64,000 nucleotides of DNA, taken from positions 248,001 to 312,000 of the forward strand of contig CAWKCP010000024.1 in the NCBI GenBank assembly GCA_963848115.1, given 5' to 3'. This stretch comes from JAWKOK01 sp963848115. GTDB taxonomy: Bacteria; Chloroflexota; Anaerolineae; Caldilineales; Caldilineaceae. The notes under the pieces are model-generated. The model ran no database searches, was not told where the DNA came from, and was given only the letters and a program-made list of their open reading frames with translations. A program made the translations under genes and the position numbers. Below are positions 7,957 through 16,161 of the stretch, one piece after another; position 1 is the stretch's first letter; each line of letters starts with the position of its first letter.

Positions 7957-9095
7957 GCGTTTTGAAGCAGCGACTCGGCCTGTTGGCGGCTGACAAAGTT
8001 CAGCACCAGCGGCTGAGATTGGTCGGGCTGAGACTGTTCCCAGGTTGCATAGTAGCCTTCGTCGGTTTCGAGTACATCGATGTAGCGGCTGCTGCCGGTG
8101 CCGGTGGGTGAGACGAAGAGTGGTGCGGTCACAGAGAGGCGTTGAGACGCGGATAGGTTTTTCTCGGGCGCGACGGCTGCCCCGCTCAACTCCTCGCATG
8201 AATAACCGCGCGGGCGCGTAACCGCTGCCTTGTGTTCATCCAGATTGCGCAGCGACTCCCCACCATCGTAGAAGATAAGCGTCATCGGTTCACTGTCGGC
8301 GAAGAGACCAACAGCCGGCACGCGCAGCATGGCCGTGGCTCTGCTCATGGCCACATCCCAGGTGGCGCCGCGTGGGAAGAAGGTGTAGTCAGGCGGCCCA
8401 AAGGCGGCAGCGCCAGCCGGACGCCGAGTGTAGCCGGTGTTGGAACTGGACCAGGAAAACGGGTGGGTGCAAAATCCCAGCACCGTCTCCTCATTCCCGG
8501 CTCCCTTGTCACCCACTTCATAGAGAAAGGGATCCTTGACATGTAGAAATTGCGGATCGTCACAGTGCAGGATGGTCTCCACCGGCGCGTCGGCTAATCC
8601 GGCCATCGAGTCGGCCGTCAGCCGTTCGATGGTCCAAACCCCGGCGCCGGGCTTCAGGAACGACTCCAGGCCCGTTGGATAGCCGATGCCCGCCTTCTCG
8701 GTGGAGACGAACAGCTCGACCAGCGGATTGCCTGCCCGCTCGCTGATGCGCAAGGCCGATCCTTCGATCGATAGTACGGTGCGCTCACCGACGTTCAGGT
8801 CCGATTTCGAGAAGGAGAGTATCTTTTGAAAGCTGACTCCCCGGTCGGTTGAGCGAAAGATGGCCAACTCAAGGCCGCGTTCGCCGGCGGCCAGCCCGGT
8901 GCGCGAATCGCCGAAATTGCGATAGCGACCGCAGAGGTAGAATGTGCCGTCGGCATCCTCGACCATGTTGCCGCCGCCGAACCAGAAACCGCTACGAGGT
9001 TGCATGGGCGGTACAATTACACGGGCCGATTCCTGATCAATCAGTGCCTGGCAGAAGCGGGTCAGGACCGTTCGTTGTAAGTCGTTTAGCATCAT
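7953..9095 (-). CDS. Sialidase-like beta-propeller protein
   Basis: A 380-residue protein without a clear signal peptide. Successive segments resemble propeller blades of BNR/sialidase-type glycosidases: FWFGGGNMVEDADGTFYLCGRY, LAIFRSTDRGVSFQKIL (an Asp-box-like S-T-D-R-G-x-S-F), DDPQFLHVKDPFLYEVG and YIDVLETDEGYYATWEQS. The pattern fits the group annotated as exo-alpha-sialidase-like or GH43-like propellers in environmental genomes. It lies between Gfo/Idh genes and overlaps the acetyltransferase by 4 nt. Role in breaking or binding a glycoside is plausible; specificity is unknown, and sialic acid is not implied. Confidence 0.65.
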   Translation of the reverse strand: MMLNDLQRTVLTRFCQALIDQESARVIVPPMQPRSGFWFGGGNMVEDADGTFYLCGRYRNFGDSRTGLAAGERGLELAIFRSTDRGVSFQKILSFSKSDLNVGERTVLSIEGSALRISERAGNPLVELFVSTEKAGIGYPTGLESFLKPGAGVWTIERLTADSMAGLADAPVETILHCDDPQFLHVKDPFLYEVGDKGAGNEETVLGFCTHPFSWSSSNTGYTRRPAGAAAFGPPDYTFFPRGATWDVAMSRATAMLRVPAVGLFADSEPMTLIFYDGGESLRNLDEHKAAVTRPRGYSCEELSGAAVAPEKNLSASQRLSVTAPLFVSPTGTGSSRYIDVLETDEGYYATWEQSQPDQSQPLVLNFVSRQQAESLLQNA

Positions 9096-9169
9096 TTAGG
9101 TATCCGTGATGTTGTCGGCTCCGCCATCGTCTGGGGTTGGGCCGTCCGCTTCGCCATAAATGGACGGAG

Positions 9170-9235
9170 CGATGGAGCGACGCCGCGAACGGGGCTTGGC
9201 CGATTCAGCCCCGTTTACGGGGCGTCACTCCATCG
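9170..9235. repeat. Intergenic inverted repeat (15-bp arms)
   Basis: Arms 9170-9184 (cgatggagcgacgcc) and 9221-9235 are complementary with one mismatch. A nested ccccgtttacggggc hairpin lies inside, and a second hairpin (ccgggagcttcagccccgg-like) follows to about 9260. No T tract for a classical terminator on either strand. Looks like a dispersed palindromic unit between two minus-strand genes. Confidence 0.55.
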
Positions 9236-9330
9236 CCCGGGAGCTTCAGCCCCGGGCGGCCAGCACACATCGCCAGACGATGCCGGAACCCATTGTGCTG
9301 AAAGCTACCCTGAAGATCAACTTGCGATTG

Positions 9331-10359
9331 CTAATACGCAATCTCAACCTTCCGGCCGCTCTCCGCGCTCTCGACCGCGGCGTAGACCATGGCCAGGCTC
9401 TTGATGTTGTCGGTGCAGATGGTCTGGGGCGTGTCGCCGCTCTTGAGCGATTCCACGAAGTTATGGATGACGCCGGCGTGGCCGTTTTGCTCCAACTCGA
9501 CCGGCGGCGCCTCGATGGGTTCGACCCCGTAGAAGAAGCCCTCATCGCCGGTCACGACTTCGGCCTTGATCTCCTGCTCGCCGTCCCACTTTGCCGTGCC
9601 TTTGGTGCCGACGGCGCGCCAGTCACAGGCCCACTCGGTGGGCAAACCCTGGGCGCACCAACTGCCACGGTAGTTGAAGACAATGCCGTCACTCATCTCG
9701 AAGATGGCCATGGCGGAAGCGCCGTGGGCATACCACGAACCGGCCGGATTCCACTCATGACAGTAGACGCTGACCGGATCCGCATTCGAGATCAGGCGAG
9801 CCTGGTCAAAGGAGTGGATGGCCATGTCGATGAGCAATACGTGGTCCATCTCGTCTCGGAAGCCGCCGAAGTGGGGCCCAAGATAGAAGTCGGCGTTGAG
9901 CGTGGTCAGATCGCCGATCTTGCCCGACTGGACTAGGTTTCGATAGCGCACGATATCGTTGAGATAGCGTCGATTCTGGATCACGGCATAGGTCTTGCCG
10001 GCCTCGGCAGCGGCAGCCACCATGCGTTGGGCGTCAGCCATGGAGCCGGCCATGGGCTTCTCGCCCAGGACATGGCAGCCGTGGGCCAGCGCCATCAACG
10101 TGACGTCGGTATGGGCCTCCGGAATGGTGCAGTCGAAGACGATATCCGGTTTGGACTGGTCGAGCATGGCCGCCAGATCATCGCCGATGGCCGCGTTCTC
10201 CAGGCCGAACTGCTCCTTGCGCTCGCGCGCCATCTCCGGATAGAGGTCGACCAGGCCGACGAACTCCAGATCGGGCGCGGTCGCAGCGTACTCCAACCAG
10301 GCGCGGCTGATGCCGCCGCAGCCGGCCAACACGACTCGATATTTCGTTTCTGTGCTCAC
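9331..10359 (-). CDS. Gfo/Idh/MocA family oxidoreductase (2)
   Basis: A 342-residue NAD(P)-dependent oxidoreductase. The N terminus YRVVLAGCGGISRAWLEYA carries the GxGxxS-type dinucleotide loop, LGEKPMAGS is the conserved EKP motif at about residue 95, and DMAIHSFDQARLI supplies the conserved active-site His/Asp. The start at 10359 is GTG (GTG AGC ACA). A 235-nt gap with palindromes separates it from the propeller gene downstream. It is clearly paralogous to, but not a tandem copy of, the other three Gfo/Idh proteins here. Likely a sugar or sugar-acid dehydrogenase in the same pathway. Confidence 0.87.
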   Translation of the reverse strand: MSTETKYRVVLAGCGGISRAWLEYAATAPDLEFVGLVDLYPEMARERKEQFGLENAAIGDDLAAMLDQSKPDIVFDCTIPEAHTDVTLMALAHGCHVLGEKPMAGSMADAQRMVAAAAEAGKTYAVIQNRRYLNDIVRYRNLVQSGKIGDLTTLNADFYLGPHFGGFRDEMDHVLLIDMAIHSFDQARLISNADPVSVYCHEWNPAGSWYAHGASAMAIFEMSDGIVFNYRGSWCAQGLPTEWACDWRAVGTKGTAKWDGEQEIKAEVVTGDEGFFYGVEPIEAPPVELEQNGHAGVIHNFVESLKSGDTPQTICTDNIKSLAMVYAAVESAESGRKVEIAY

Positions 10360-10476
10360 AGTTTGGTCCCCGTTTTGAGGTGGAATGGATGGTTATTTGG
10401 CCTTCGGCCTGAGATTTTGGGATGAGAAGATTGGGAAACTCCAGGTAGACCGGCAATCTCCCAATCTCCTAATCTC

Positions 10477-10576
10477 AGTGGTTCACGATTTGTCATTCTG
10501 AGCGAGTGTTTTCGAGCACGTCACTCTGGCAAGAGGCCAGCGAAGAATCTCGCTTTTCACCAAATCGTGAACTACT
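10477..10576. repeat. 100-bp dispersed inverted repeat
   Basis: Arms 10477-10492 and 10561-10576 are complementary over 16 bp with one mismatch (core gttcacgatttg). The interior contains tcattctgagcgag and its near complement gcgaagaatctcgc, a sequence style seen as a dispersed repeat in many environmental genomes. Just upstream are short direct/inverted repeats of caatctcccaatctcc. Non-coding. Confidence 0.55.
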
Positions 10577-10627
10577 GAATCTCATCAACCCAAGGAGATT
10601 CTAATCCTATGAAGATGTCACTTTGAA

Positions 10628-11626
10628 TCAAGCCATCACCGCAGCCCGCTCACGCGTGATCGACCACTGCATAGGCTCGTTGGCGAGATAGCGACGCAGT
10701 TCTTCAACCATGGTGTTGCCCATGCGGCGACATTCGGTCTCTACACAGCCGGCGATGTGGGGCGTGAGCACCACGTTGGGCAGCGAGAAGAGGGGCGAAT
10801 CGGGCTCGGGCGGCTCGGGGTAGACCACGTCAAGGACGGCGTAGAGATCGGGCCGCTGGACCAGCACGTCGATCATCTCCTGCTCGCGTACCACCGCGCC
10901 GCGTGCCGTGTTGATGAAGGTGCTGTTTGGCTTCATGCTGGCAAAGTGCTTGCCGGTTATCATGCCGACCGTCTCGGGCAGCCAGGGCGTGTGCAAGGAA
11001 ACCACATCTGAACGCTGGAAGATCTCCTCCAATGACGTGAGTTCGACGCCCAAGGCCGCAGCGTCATCGGACGAGGCGAAGGGGTCGTAGGCGATCACCT
11101 GTACATCGAGCTGTTGCAGCCGTTGGGCCATCATCCGCCCGATCATACCCAGCGAGACCAGACCCACGGTGCTGCCGAAGGCGCCGGGCACGCCCACCCG
11201 CGGCGGATAGGCGAGATCCTCGCGCACGGTACGCATGAAGTACCAGCCGCGCTTGAGCGAGAAGATGACTTCGGCCAGTGTGAATTCGGTGACTGAGATC
11301 GCGTTGGCTGCGTAGGCGCTGCAAACCATGATGCCCCGATTCCACGAAGCATCGGTGACGAAATAGCGGATGGAGCCGGCCCCGTAGAAGACGGCCTTGA
11401 GGTTGGGCGCTGCCGCCAGCCACGCTTCGTCCATCGACGCCATGCCCCAGCCGGACATGATCACGTCGACATCGGCCAGGATGGATGGATCATCGGCAAC
11501 TTGCTCGGCATTCATTTGCGGGGCCACAATCTCAATCAGTTCAGCGATATCACGCTGCTGATCAGGACCGTAGATGCGTTCGAAGGCGTCGTCATGTAGT
11601 AGATAAAGGCCGCGTGGTTTGCTCAT
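10628..11626 (-). CDS. D-isomer-specific 2-hydroxyacid dehydrogenase
   Basis: A 332-residue NAD(P)-dependent dehydrogenase interconverting 2-hydroxy and 2-oxo acids. The NAD-binding loop GLVSLGMIGRMMAQRL follows the linker after about residue 145. The catalytic triad is visible: Arg in INTARGAVV, Glu in VVYPEPPEPDSPL and His in LTPHIAG. Family length is normal. It sits between a Gfo/Idh gene and a TIM-barrel isomerase on the same strand, pointing to a role in sugar-acid metabolism such as hydroxypyruvate or 2-keto-acid reduction. Confidence 0.9.
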   Translation of the reverse strand: MSKPRGLYLLHDDAFERIYGPDQQRDIAELIEIVAPQMNAEQVADDPSILADVDVIMSGWGMASMDEAWLAAAPNLKAVFYGAGSIRYFVTDASWNRGIMVCSAYAANAISVTEFTLAEVIFSLKRGWYFMRTVREDLAYPPRVGVPGAFGSTVGLVSLGMIGRMMAQRLQQLDVQVIAYDPFASSDDAAALGVELTSLEEIFQRSDVVSLHTPWLPETVGMITGKHFASMKPNSTFINTARGAVVREQEMIDVLVQRPDLYAVLDVVYPEPPEPDSPLFSLPNVVLTPHIAGCVETECRRMGNTMVEELRRYLANEPMQWSITRERAAVMA

Positions 11627-11779
11627 GTTTTTGGATGCTCCATTTTGCTTTGAGAGTGCCGAGTGTAGAGAACAGGGGATTGGAGAGCAGGAGACTGGGG
11701 GGATTCAGGCCGGTTGGAAAACAGCATGGCGCCTGCAAATATCCCAGATCCCCAATCTCTAATCCCCATTCCCTATGCC

Positions 11780-12604
11780 CTATTCGTCCCCCAGCTCCAC
11801 CAACCAGCCGCGAATGACCTCGGCGTGCTGTGGAATGGCGATCTCCGGCTCTTCGATGGTCGGGTGCCACTTCTTCTCCCACTCGGCGGCCAGATAGCCG
11901 TCATAGCCATTTTCGAGCAGCAGCTTGACGACCGCGTAGTTGGGCACGTCGCCCTCGCCCATGAGCACCAGTGTGAAGCTGCCGTCGTCGTGGGTCTGAG
12001 CGTCCTTGAGGTGAACATGCTTGACGTACGGTCCAATGAGCGCCCAGGTCTCCTCGACGGATTCGCCCATTCGATAGGGGTGGTGCACGTCCCAGACCGC
12101 CTGCACATTGGGGTGATCGACTTGCTTCAGCGCAGGCGCAACCTGAGCGCCCTTGCAGAAGGCGTCGTGGGTCTCCAGTAGAATGGTGACACCCTGGCGT
12201 TGGGCTTCATCGGCCAGGGCGGCCAGGTTCTCCGCCACCCAGTCGATGGCATCGTCGACCGTGCTGCCCTCCTCGACGTTGCCGCCGAAGGTGCGCACCA
12301 TTGGGGCTTCCAACGCGTTGGCCAGTTGAATGTACTGGCGAAGTTCATCCTGATTGGCCTTGCGCACTGCGGGATCGGTCGATGAAAATTTCGTGGACGC
12401 GCCCAGCCCGGCAATGACCAACTCACGGTCGGCCATGATCTGGCGCACTTCGGCCTGACGCGTCTTGCTCAGGTCAGCGGGGATAATGCCGCCATCGAGC
12501 AGACGAATTTCGAGACCGGCATAGCCATTGGCCACGGCCGCATCCGCCGACTCTTCAAAGGTCCAGTCGGGACATCCGAGATTGCTGTATACGAGAGGAA
12601 GCAT
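11780..12604 (-). CDS. Sugar phosphate isomerase/epimerase (AP endonuclease 2 family TIM barrel)
   Basis: A 274-residue TIM barrel of the xylose isomerase-like superfamily. Metal ligands are recognisable: Glu in LLETHD, Asp/His in VWDVHHP, His in VHLKD and the late Glu in AAEWEKKWH. Known members are sugar isomerases and epimerases, inosose dehydratases and glycoside lyases acting on 3-keto sugars. The neighbours are Gfo/Idh oxidoreductases, which commonly supply the keto intermediates. The ATG at 12604 gives a family-typical N terminus (LVYSNLGCPDW). Exact reaction unknown. Confidence 0.85.
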   Translation of the reverse strand: MLPLVYSNLGCPDWTFEESADAAVANGYAGLEIRLLDGGIIPADLSKTRQAEVRQIMADRELVIAGLGASTKFSSTDPAVRKANQDELRQYIQLANALEAPMVRTFGGNVEEGSTVDDAIDWVAENLAALADEAQRQGVTILLETHDAFCKGAQVAPALKQVDHPNVQAVWDVHHPYRMGESVEETWALIGPYVKHVHLKDAQTHDDGSFTLVLMGEGDVPNYAVVKLLLENGYDGYLAAEWEKKWHPTIEEPEIAIPQHAEVIRGWLVELGDE

Positions 12605-12639
12605 GAGATCTCCTTATTGGTGAAGAAGGGATGGTAGTG

Positions 12640-12705
12640 AGCTGCGTGCTGCGTGAAAAGCGTACTGCGTATTTCGTACTGCGTCAGTGCATAGTCGACA
12701 GGCGG
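12640..12705. repeat. 'gcgtactgcgta' repeat cluster
   Basis: The spacer upstream of the isomerase gene contains several near copies of (g)cgtactgcg, e.g. gcgtgctgcgtgaa, gcgtactgcgtatt and cgtactgcgtcagtgc. The same word builds the perfect 50-bp palindrome at 16045-16094, and its complement occurs near 40274. Non-coding. Confidence 0.5.
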
Positions 12706-12816
12706 ACGGGGCATAGCCAAGTCATTAACAATTCACAATCATCAATTCAGCAGTAACCGTTCGTCTGATCCAGCCATTGACAATTGAACGTCGACACTTG
12801 TTAATGGACAGTTTCT

Positions 12817-13914
12817 CTACGGCTTCTGCCACGCCTGATCGCACGGTCCACACAGCCGATGATAGAACGGATCATCCTGCGTGATCGATCCGCGTTGTAC
12901 CGGCGTTCCGGTCATGGCCGACTTGTACATGCTGGCCAGAAACTCCAATGTGCCACGCACATCTGGGCCGCTGACTGCGGGGCGTTCGTTCGCTTCCATG
13001 CTGTCGAGAAAGCCGGCCAGTTGCAACCCGTGAAAATCAGTTGTGTCGATGCCGCCGATCTCACGCCAGCGGGCCAAGGTCGCTTCGTCTTCCTGCCCCT
13101 CGATCATGGAGAAGCGCCAATTTTCATTCAGGTAGCGGTAGAGGTGGGTGAGTTCGACAGTAGCCTGCTCGAAGTCGAAGCGCAGATAGGATTCCTGGCG
13201 GGGTGAGAGTGTGCTGTTGGTGATATTGCCCATGGCGCCATTCTCGAAGCGTACCATGGCCATGGAAACATCCTCAACGTCAATGTCGTGGTTGAGGGTG
13301 CCGATCATGGCGCGTACCTCTTTCCAGTCGCCGTAGAGCCAGAGGAAGAAGTCCATGGCATGGATGCCGAGGTTCAAGCTGACGCCGCCGAGTTCGGTCT
13401 CCCATTTGCCGCGCCAGGGCACGGCGTAGTACGCGTCATTGCGGTACCAGGCGGTCAGGCAGGTGCCGACCATGGGCCGTCCTAGATCACCGGAATCAAT
13501 CAGCCGTTTGAGGTGCTGTCCGCCCGCGCCGAACCGCCACTGAAAGATACTGCTGCAATAGCGGCCCGTACGGACCTCGGCAGCCTCGATCTGATCCATC
13601 TCGGCCAGTGAGGCGCAGAGGGGCTTTTCGCAGAGCACCCATGCGCCCGCATCTAACGAAGCCTCAATCAATTGGAGATGTGGGCCCGGCGGCGTACAGA
13701 TTTGCACAAGATCGGGTTTCTCTACGGCCAGCATCTCCAGCGGATCGGTATAGCGGCTGGGAATGTTGAAAAGGCCGCAGAAGGCGTTGACGCGTTCCTC
13801 GTCGATATCCACAGCTGCCGCAAGCTCAACCCGGTCTTTGTTGTGCTCCACCGCATTGACATGGGATGTCGAAACCCCGCCAGTCCCAATGATTGCAGTC
13901 TTCAATTTGGCCAT
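12817..13914 (-). CDS. Gfo/Idh/MocA family oxidoreductase (3)
   Basis: A 365-residue oxidoreductase: AIIGTGGVSTSHVNAV is the Rossmann loop at residues 6-20, ALCEKPLCASL-type EKP motif follows, and LGGVSLNLGIHAMDFFLWL carries the catalytic-region His/Asp. I set the start at the ATG at 13914 (MAKLKTAIIG) with GGAAG upstream; the open frame to 13992 adds residues unlike the family. The next gene upstream is a fourth paralogue on the same strand 81 nt away. The pair may handle successive or alternative substrates in the same route. Confidence 0.87.
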   Translation of the reverse strand: MAKLKTAIIGTGGVSTSHVNAVEHNKDRVELAAAVDIDEERVNAFCGLFNIPSRYTDPLEMLAVEKPDLVQICTPPGPHLQLIEASLDAGAWVLCEKPLCASLAEMDQIEAAEVRTGRYCSSIFQWRFGAGGQHLKRLIDSGDLGRPMVGTCLTAWYRNDAYYAVPWRGKWETELGGVSLNLGIHAMDFFLWLYGDWKEVRAMIGTLNHDIDVEDVSMAMVRFENGAMGNITNSTLSPRQESYLRFDFEQATVELTHLYRYLNENWRFSMIEGQEDEATLARWREIGGIDTTDFHGLQLAGFLDSMEANERPAVSGPDVRGTLEFLASMYKSAMTGTPVQRGSITQDDPFYHRLCGPCDQAWQKP

Positions 13915-13995
13915 ATCACTTCCGTCTTTCGTATTTCCTCTGTTGAACTCCGTGCGGCCTCCGTGCCTTGTGGTAGGAAGACGACTCAACAATCA

Positions 13996-15039
13996 TCACC
14001 CCACCAGGTTGCCGAAACGTAATGCCTGGGCCTGCGCCTTCAGCGTTAACTCTGCGGCCAGGAAGCAATGTTCCTGGGTCATGGCAGTCTCGGTGCGGTT
14101 GAGTATATCGTGTATCAACTGCCGGCCGTAGGGAAGCTCGACATCGCTGCAGTCAATGTATTGGGTACCTTTCTGATCGACCACAAAGAGATGGTTGCCG
14201 CCGGGACGCCCGGCAATGTCGACGTACTTACGCGCTTCGATGTAGCCCTCGGTGCCAATGATGGTCAGCCGTCCATCGCCCCAGACGCCTAGCCCATCCG
14301 GCGTGAACCAGTCGACCCGGATGTAGCCGCTGGCTGCACCGTTGGCTCCGCCGTTGCCACGCACCACTGCATCGCCGAAGTCCTCAAAGAGCGGCGTCTC
14401 CGGGTGGGCGTAGTTGGCCACCTGCGAGGAGATGACCTCGGCCGCGGTCGAGCCGGTGTAGTAGAGGAACTGGTCGAACTGGTGGGAGCCGATGTCGGCG
14501 AGGATACCGCCGAAGAACTGGGAGTCGTAGAACCAGGGCGCGCGCGAGGCGGGGCGATGATGATGGGGCGCCAGAATGGCGACCTGGACCACATCGCCAA
14601 TGGCCCCGGCATGGACCAGTTCGCCGGCTTTGACCGACGCGCCGACCTCCAGCCGTTCCGAGTAGCAGATCGAGTAGATCCGGCCGGTCTCGGCCTGGAC
14701 CTTGCGCACCTCGGCCAGTTGCTCCAGCGTGGTCACACCGGGTTTGTCGACCATGAAGTCTTTCCCCGCCTGCATGACGCGAATGCCGACAGCCGCACGC
14801 TCGCTGGGAATGCCGGCGTTGACGACCAGTTGGATCGAGTCGTCCTCGAGAATGGCTTCTTCGCTGGGCGCGAGCACGGCCTGCGGATAGACACTGCGGT
14901 AGGCCTCGACCAGTTCCGGTTCCTTGGCGTAGACAGCGACCAGTTCGGCTCCGGCACGCAACATGAGCTCGGTTTGGCCATAGATGTGTCCGTGGTTGAG
15001 GCCGATGGTGGCAAAGCGGAGTGTGGGATTTTCGCTCAT
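13996..15039 (-). CDS. Gfo/Idh/MocA family oxidoreductase (4)
   Basis: A 347-residue member with a modified N terminus: FATIGLNHGHIYGQTELML replaces the usual GxGxxG, a form seen in a subgroup of Gfo/Idh proteins. MVDKPGVTTLEQL stands where most paralogues have EKP, so the conserved Glu is Asp here (DKP). GGILADIGSHQFDQFLYYTG carries the conserved active-site Asp/His region. NAD(P) binding is still likely, but the altered motifs suggest a different substrate or partner role from the other three. ATG at 15039. Confidence 0.85.
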   Translation of the reverse strand: MSENPTLRFATIGLNHGHIYGQTELMLRAGAELVAVYAKEPELVEAYRSVYPQAVLAPSEEAILEDDSIQLVVNAGIPSERAAVGIRVMQAGKDFMVDKPGVTTLEQLAEVRKVQAETGRIYSICYSERLEVGASVKAGELVHAGAIGDVVQVAILAPHHHRPASRAPWFYDSQFFGGILADIGSHQFDQFLYYTGSTAAEVISSQVANYAHPETPLFEDFGDAVVRGNGGANGAASGYIRVDWFTPDGLGVWGDGRLTIIGTEGYIEARKYVDIAGRPGGNHLFVVDQKGTQYIDCSDVELPYGRQLIHDILNRTETAMTQEHCFLAAELTLKAQAQALRFGNLVG

Positions 15040-15142
15040 TTTGGGTTTCCTGTCGGTTTTCTAAATGGCTTCTCGAACCTTGGACCGCGGATGAAATAGA
15101 CATCTGCGGAGTATTCTGAGAAAACTGATACCGTTTGCCCAC

Positions 15143-15173
15143 TCATGAACCATGATTTCGCAGGGGCGACCCT
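15143..15173. repeat. Dispersed repeat, copy 1
   Basis: Contains catgaaccatgatttcg followed by aggggcgaccctt. The same string, with one difference (c/t), is present in the opposite orientation at 52861-52891. Both copies lie in non-coding gaps. Confidence 0.55.
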
Positions 15174-15227
15174 TGGTTTCGCCCACATGATACACAGTCC
15201 TTGACCGGACAATTGGTATGATATTGG

Positions 15228-15884
15228 TCAACGCGTTTCGCCCCAGCCGTTCCAGTAGGTCAACTCACGGGCCGGAACGCGTTTGCCCGGCCTGAAGTCA
15301 TCGCCGGTGAAGTAGGCAACCGGCAGCAGCGCTGCTTGGGTCATGGTCTCAGGGATGCCCAGCAGTTCGGCGACCTCGGCCTCATAGGCGAGATGGAGCG
15401 TGGTCCAGGCTGCACCTAGCCCACGCGAGCGTAGCGCCAACATCAGCGACCAGGTGGCAGGTAGGATCGATCCGTAGAGCGAGGCCTGGGCCATGACAGA
15501 GCCGGAGTCCTCGACACGGCTTTCCACACAGGGGATAATCAGCACGGGAACCTTGTGCATGTTGGCCGAAAGATAGACGGCCGAACTGGCAACCTTTGAG
15601 GCTCGCTGAGCGCGTGGATCGTCACCCTCCAGTTCCGGACCTTGGCTGCGGCTGCGTATGTACTTACGAAACTGGTCACGATAATAGCCTGCAACAGCTG
15701 CGCGTTTTTCAGCGTCCGTGATGACCATGAAGCGCCAGCCCTGGCTGTTTGAGCCGCTCGGCGCCTGAATCGCAAGATCGAGACATTCTTGAATGACCGT
15801 CGGCTCCACAGGTCGGTTAAAATCAAGCCGTTTACGTACCGTGCGCGTGGTGGAGAGCAGATGGTCTACGGTGTTCAAGTCCAT
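15228..15884 (-). CDS. Nitroreductase-family flavoprotein (1)
   Basis: A 218-residue FMN-dependent NAD(P)H oxidoreductase. TTRTVRKRLDF is the N-terminal FMN-phosphate-binding Arg segment, APSGSNSQGWRFMVI the second FMN contact, and RSRGLGAAWTTLHLAYE the C-terminal loop. Family members reduce nitroaromatics, quinones or enones, or dehalogenate. The start at the ATG at 15884 matches the family; the frame extends to 15935 with a further ATG. It lies between the Gfo/Idh block and the NitT/TauT transporter, on the same strand. Confidence 0.85.
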   Translation of the reverse strand: MDLNTVDHLLSTTRTVRKRLDFNRPVEPTVIQECLDLAIQAPSGSNSQGWRFMVITDAEKRAAVAGYYRDQFRKYIRSRSQGPELEGDDPRAQRASKVASSAVYLSANMHKVPVLIIPCVESRVEDSGSVMAQASLYGSILPATWSLMLALRSRGLGAAWTTLHLAYEAEVAELLGIPETMTQAALLPVAYFTGDDFRPGKRVPARELTYWNGWGETR

Positions 15885-16044
15885 GGGCGGCGATATCCCC
15901 ACTATCAGTATTCGAAAGTGCTGGACGCCGTTCACGAAATAGAAATGTTAGCGCTCACGGCGAAAGAGGAATGATTCCGTTATTTTACCATTGGGAGGGG
16001 GAGAGACAAAGGATGTTCAGGGCGGTCTTGGACGGGGATTGGTG

Positions 16045-16094
16045 AAGGTAGTGCGTACTGCGTAATTACGTAATTACGCAGTACGCACTACCTT
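16045..16094. repeat. Perfect 50-bp palindrome
   Basis: Arms 16045-16068 and 16071-16094 are exact reverse complements around a central cg, so all 50 bases are palindromic. The arm is built from gtgcgtactgcgtaatta. It directly abuts the repaired stop codon of the NitT/TauT ATPase gene at 16095. Without a T tract it is not a typical terminator, although as RNA it would form a 24-bp stem. Confidence 0.85.
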
Positions 16095-16161
16095 CTAATC
16101 GAACGCCAAGACACCGGCCGTCTGGAAAATGTGCCGGATGTGATCGGTGTACTCATTGAAC

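Noticed and set aside
9160..9936. 258-codon plus-strand ORF opposite a Gfo/Idh gene
   Set aside because: Starts in the intergenic hairpin and continues as the antisense of a conserved gene.
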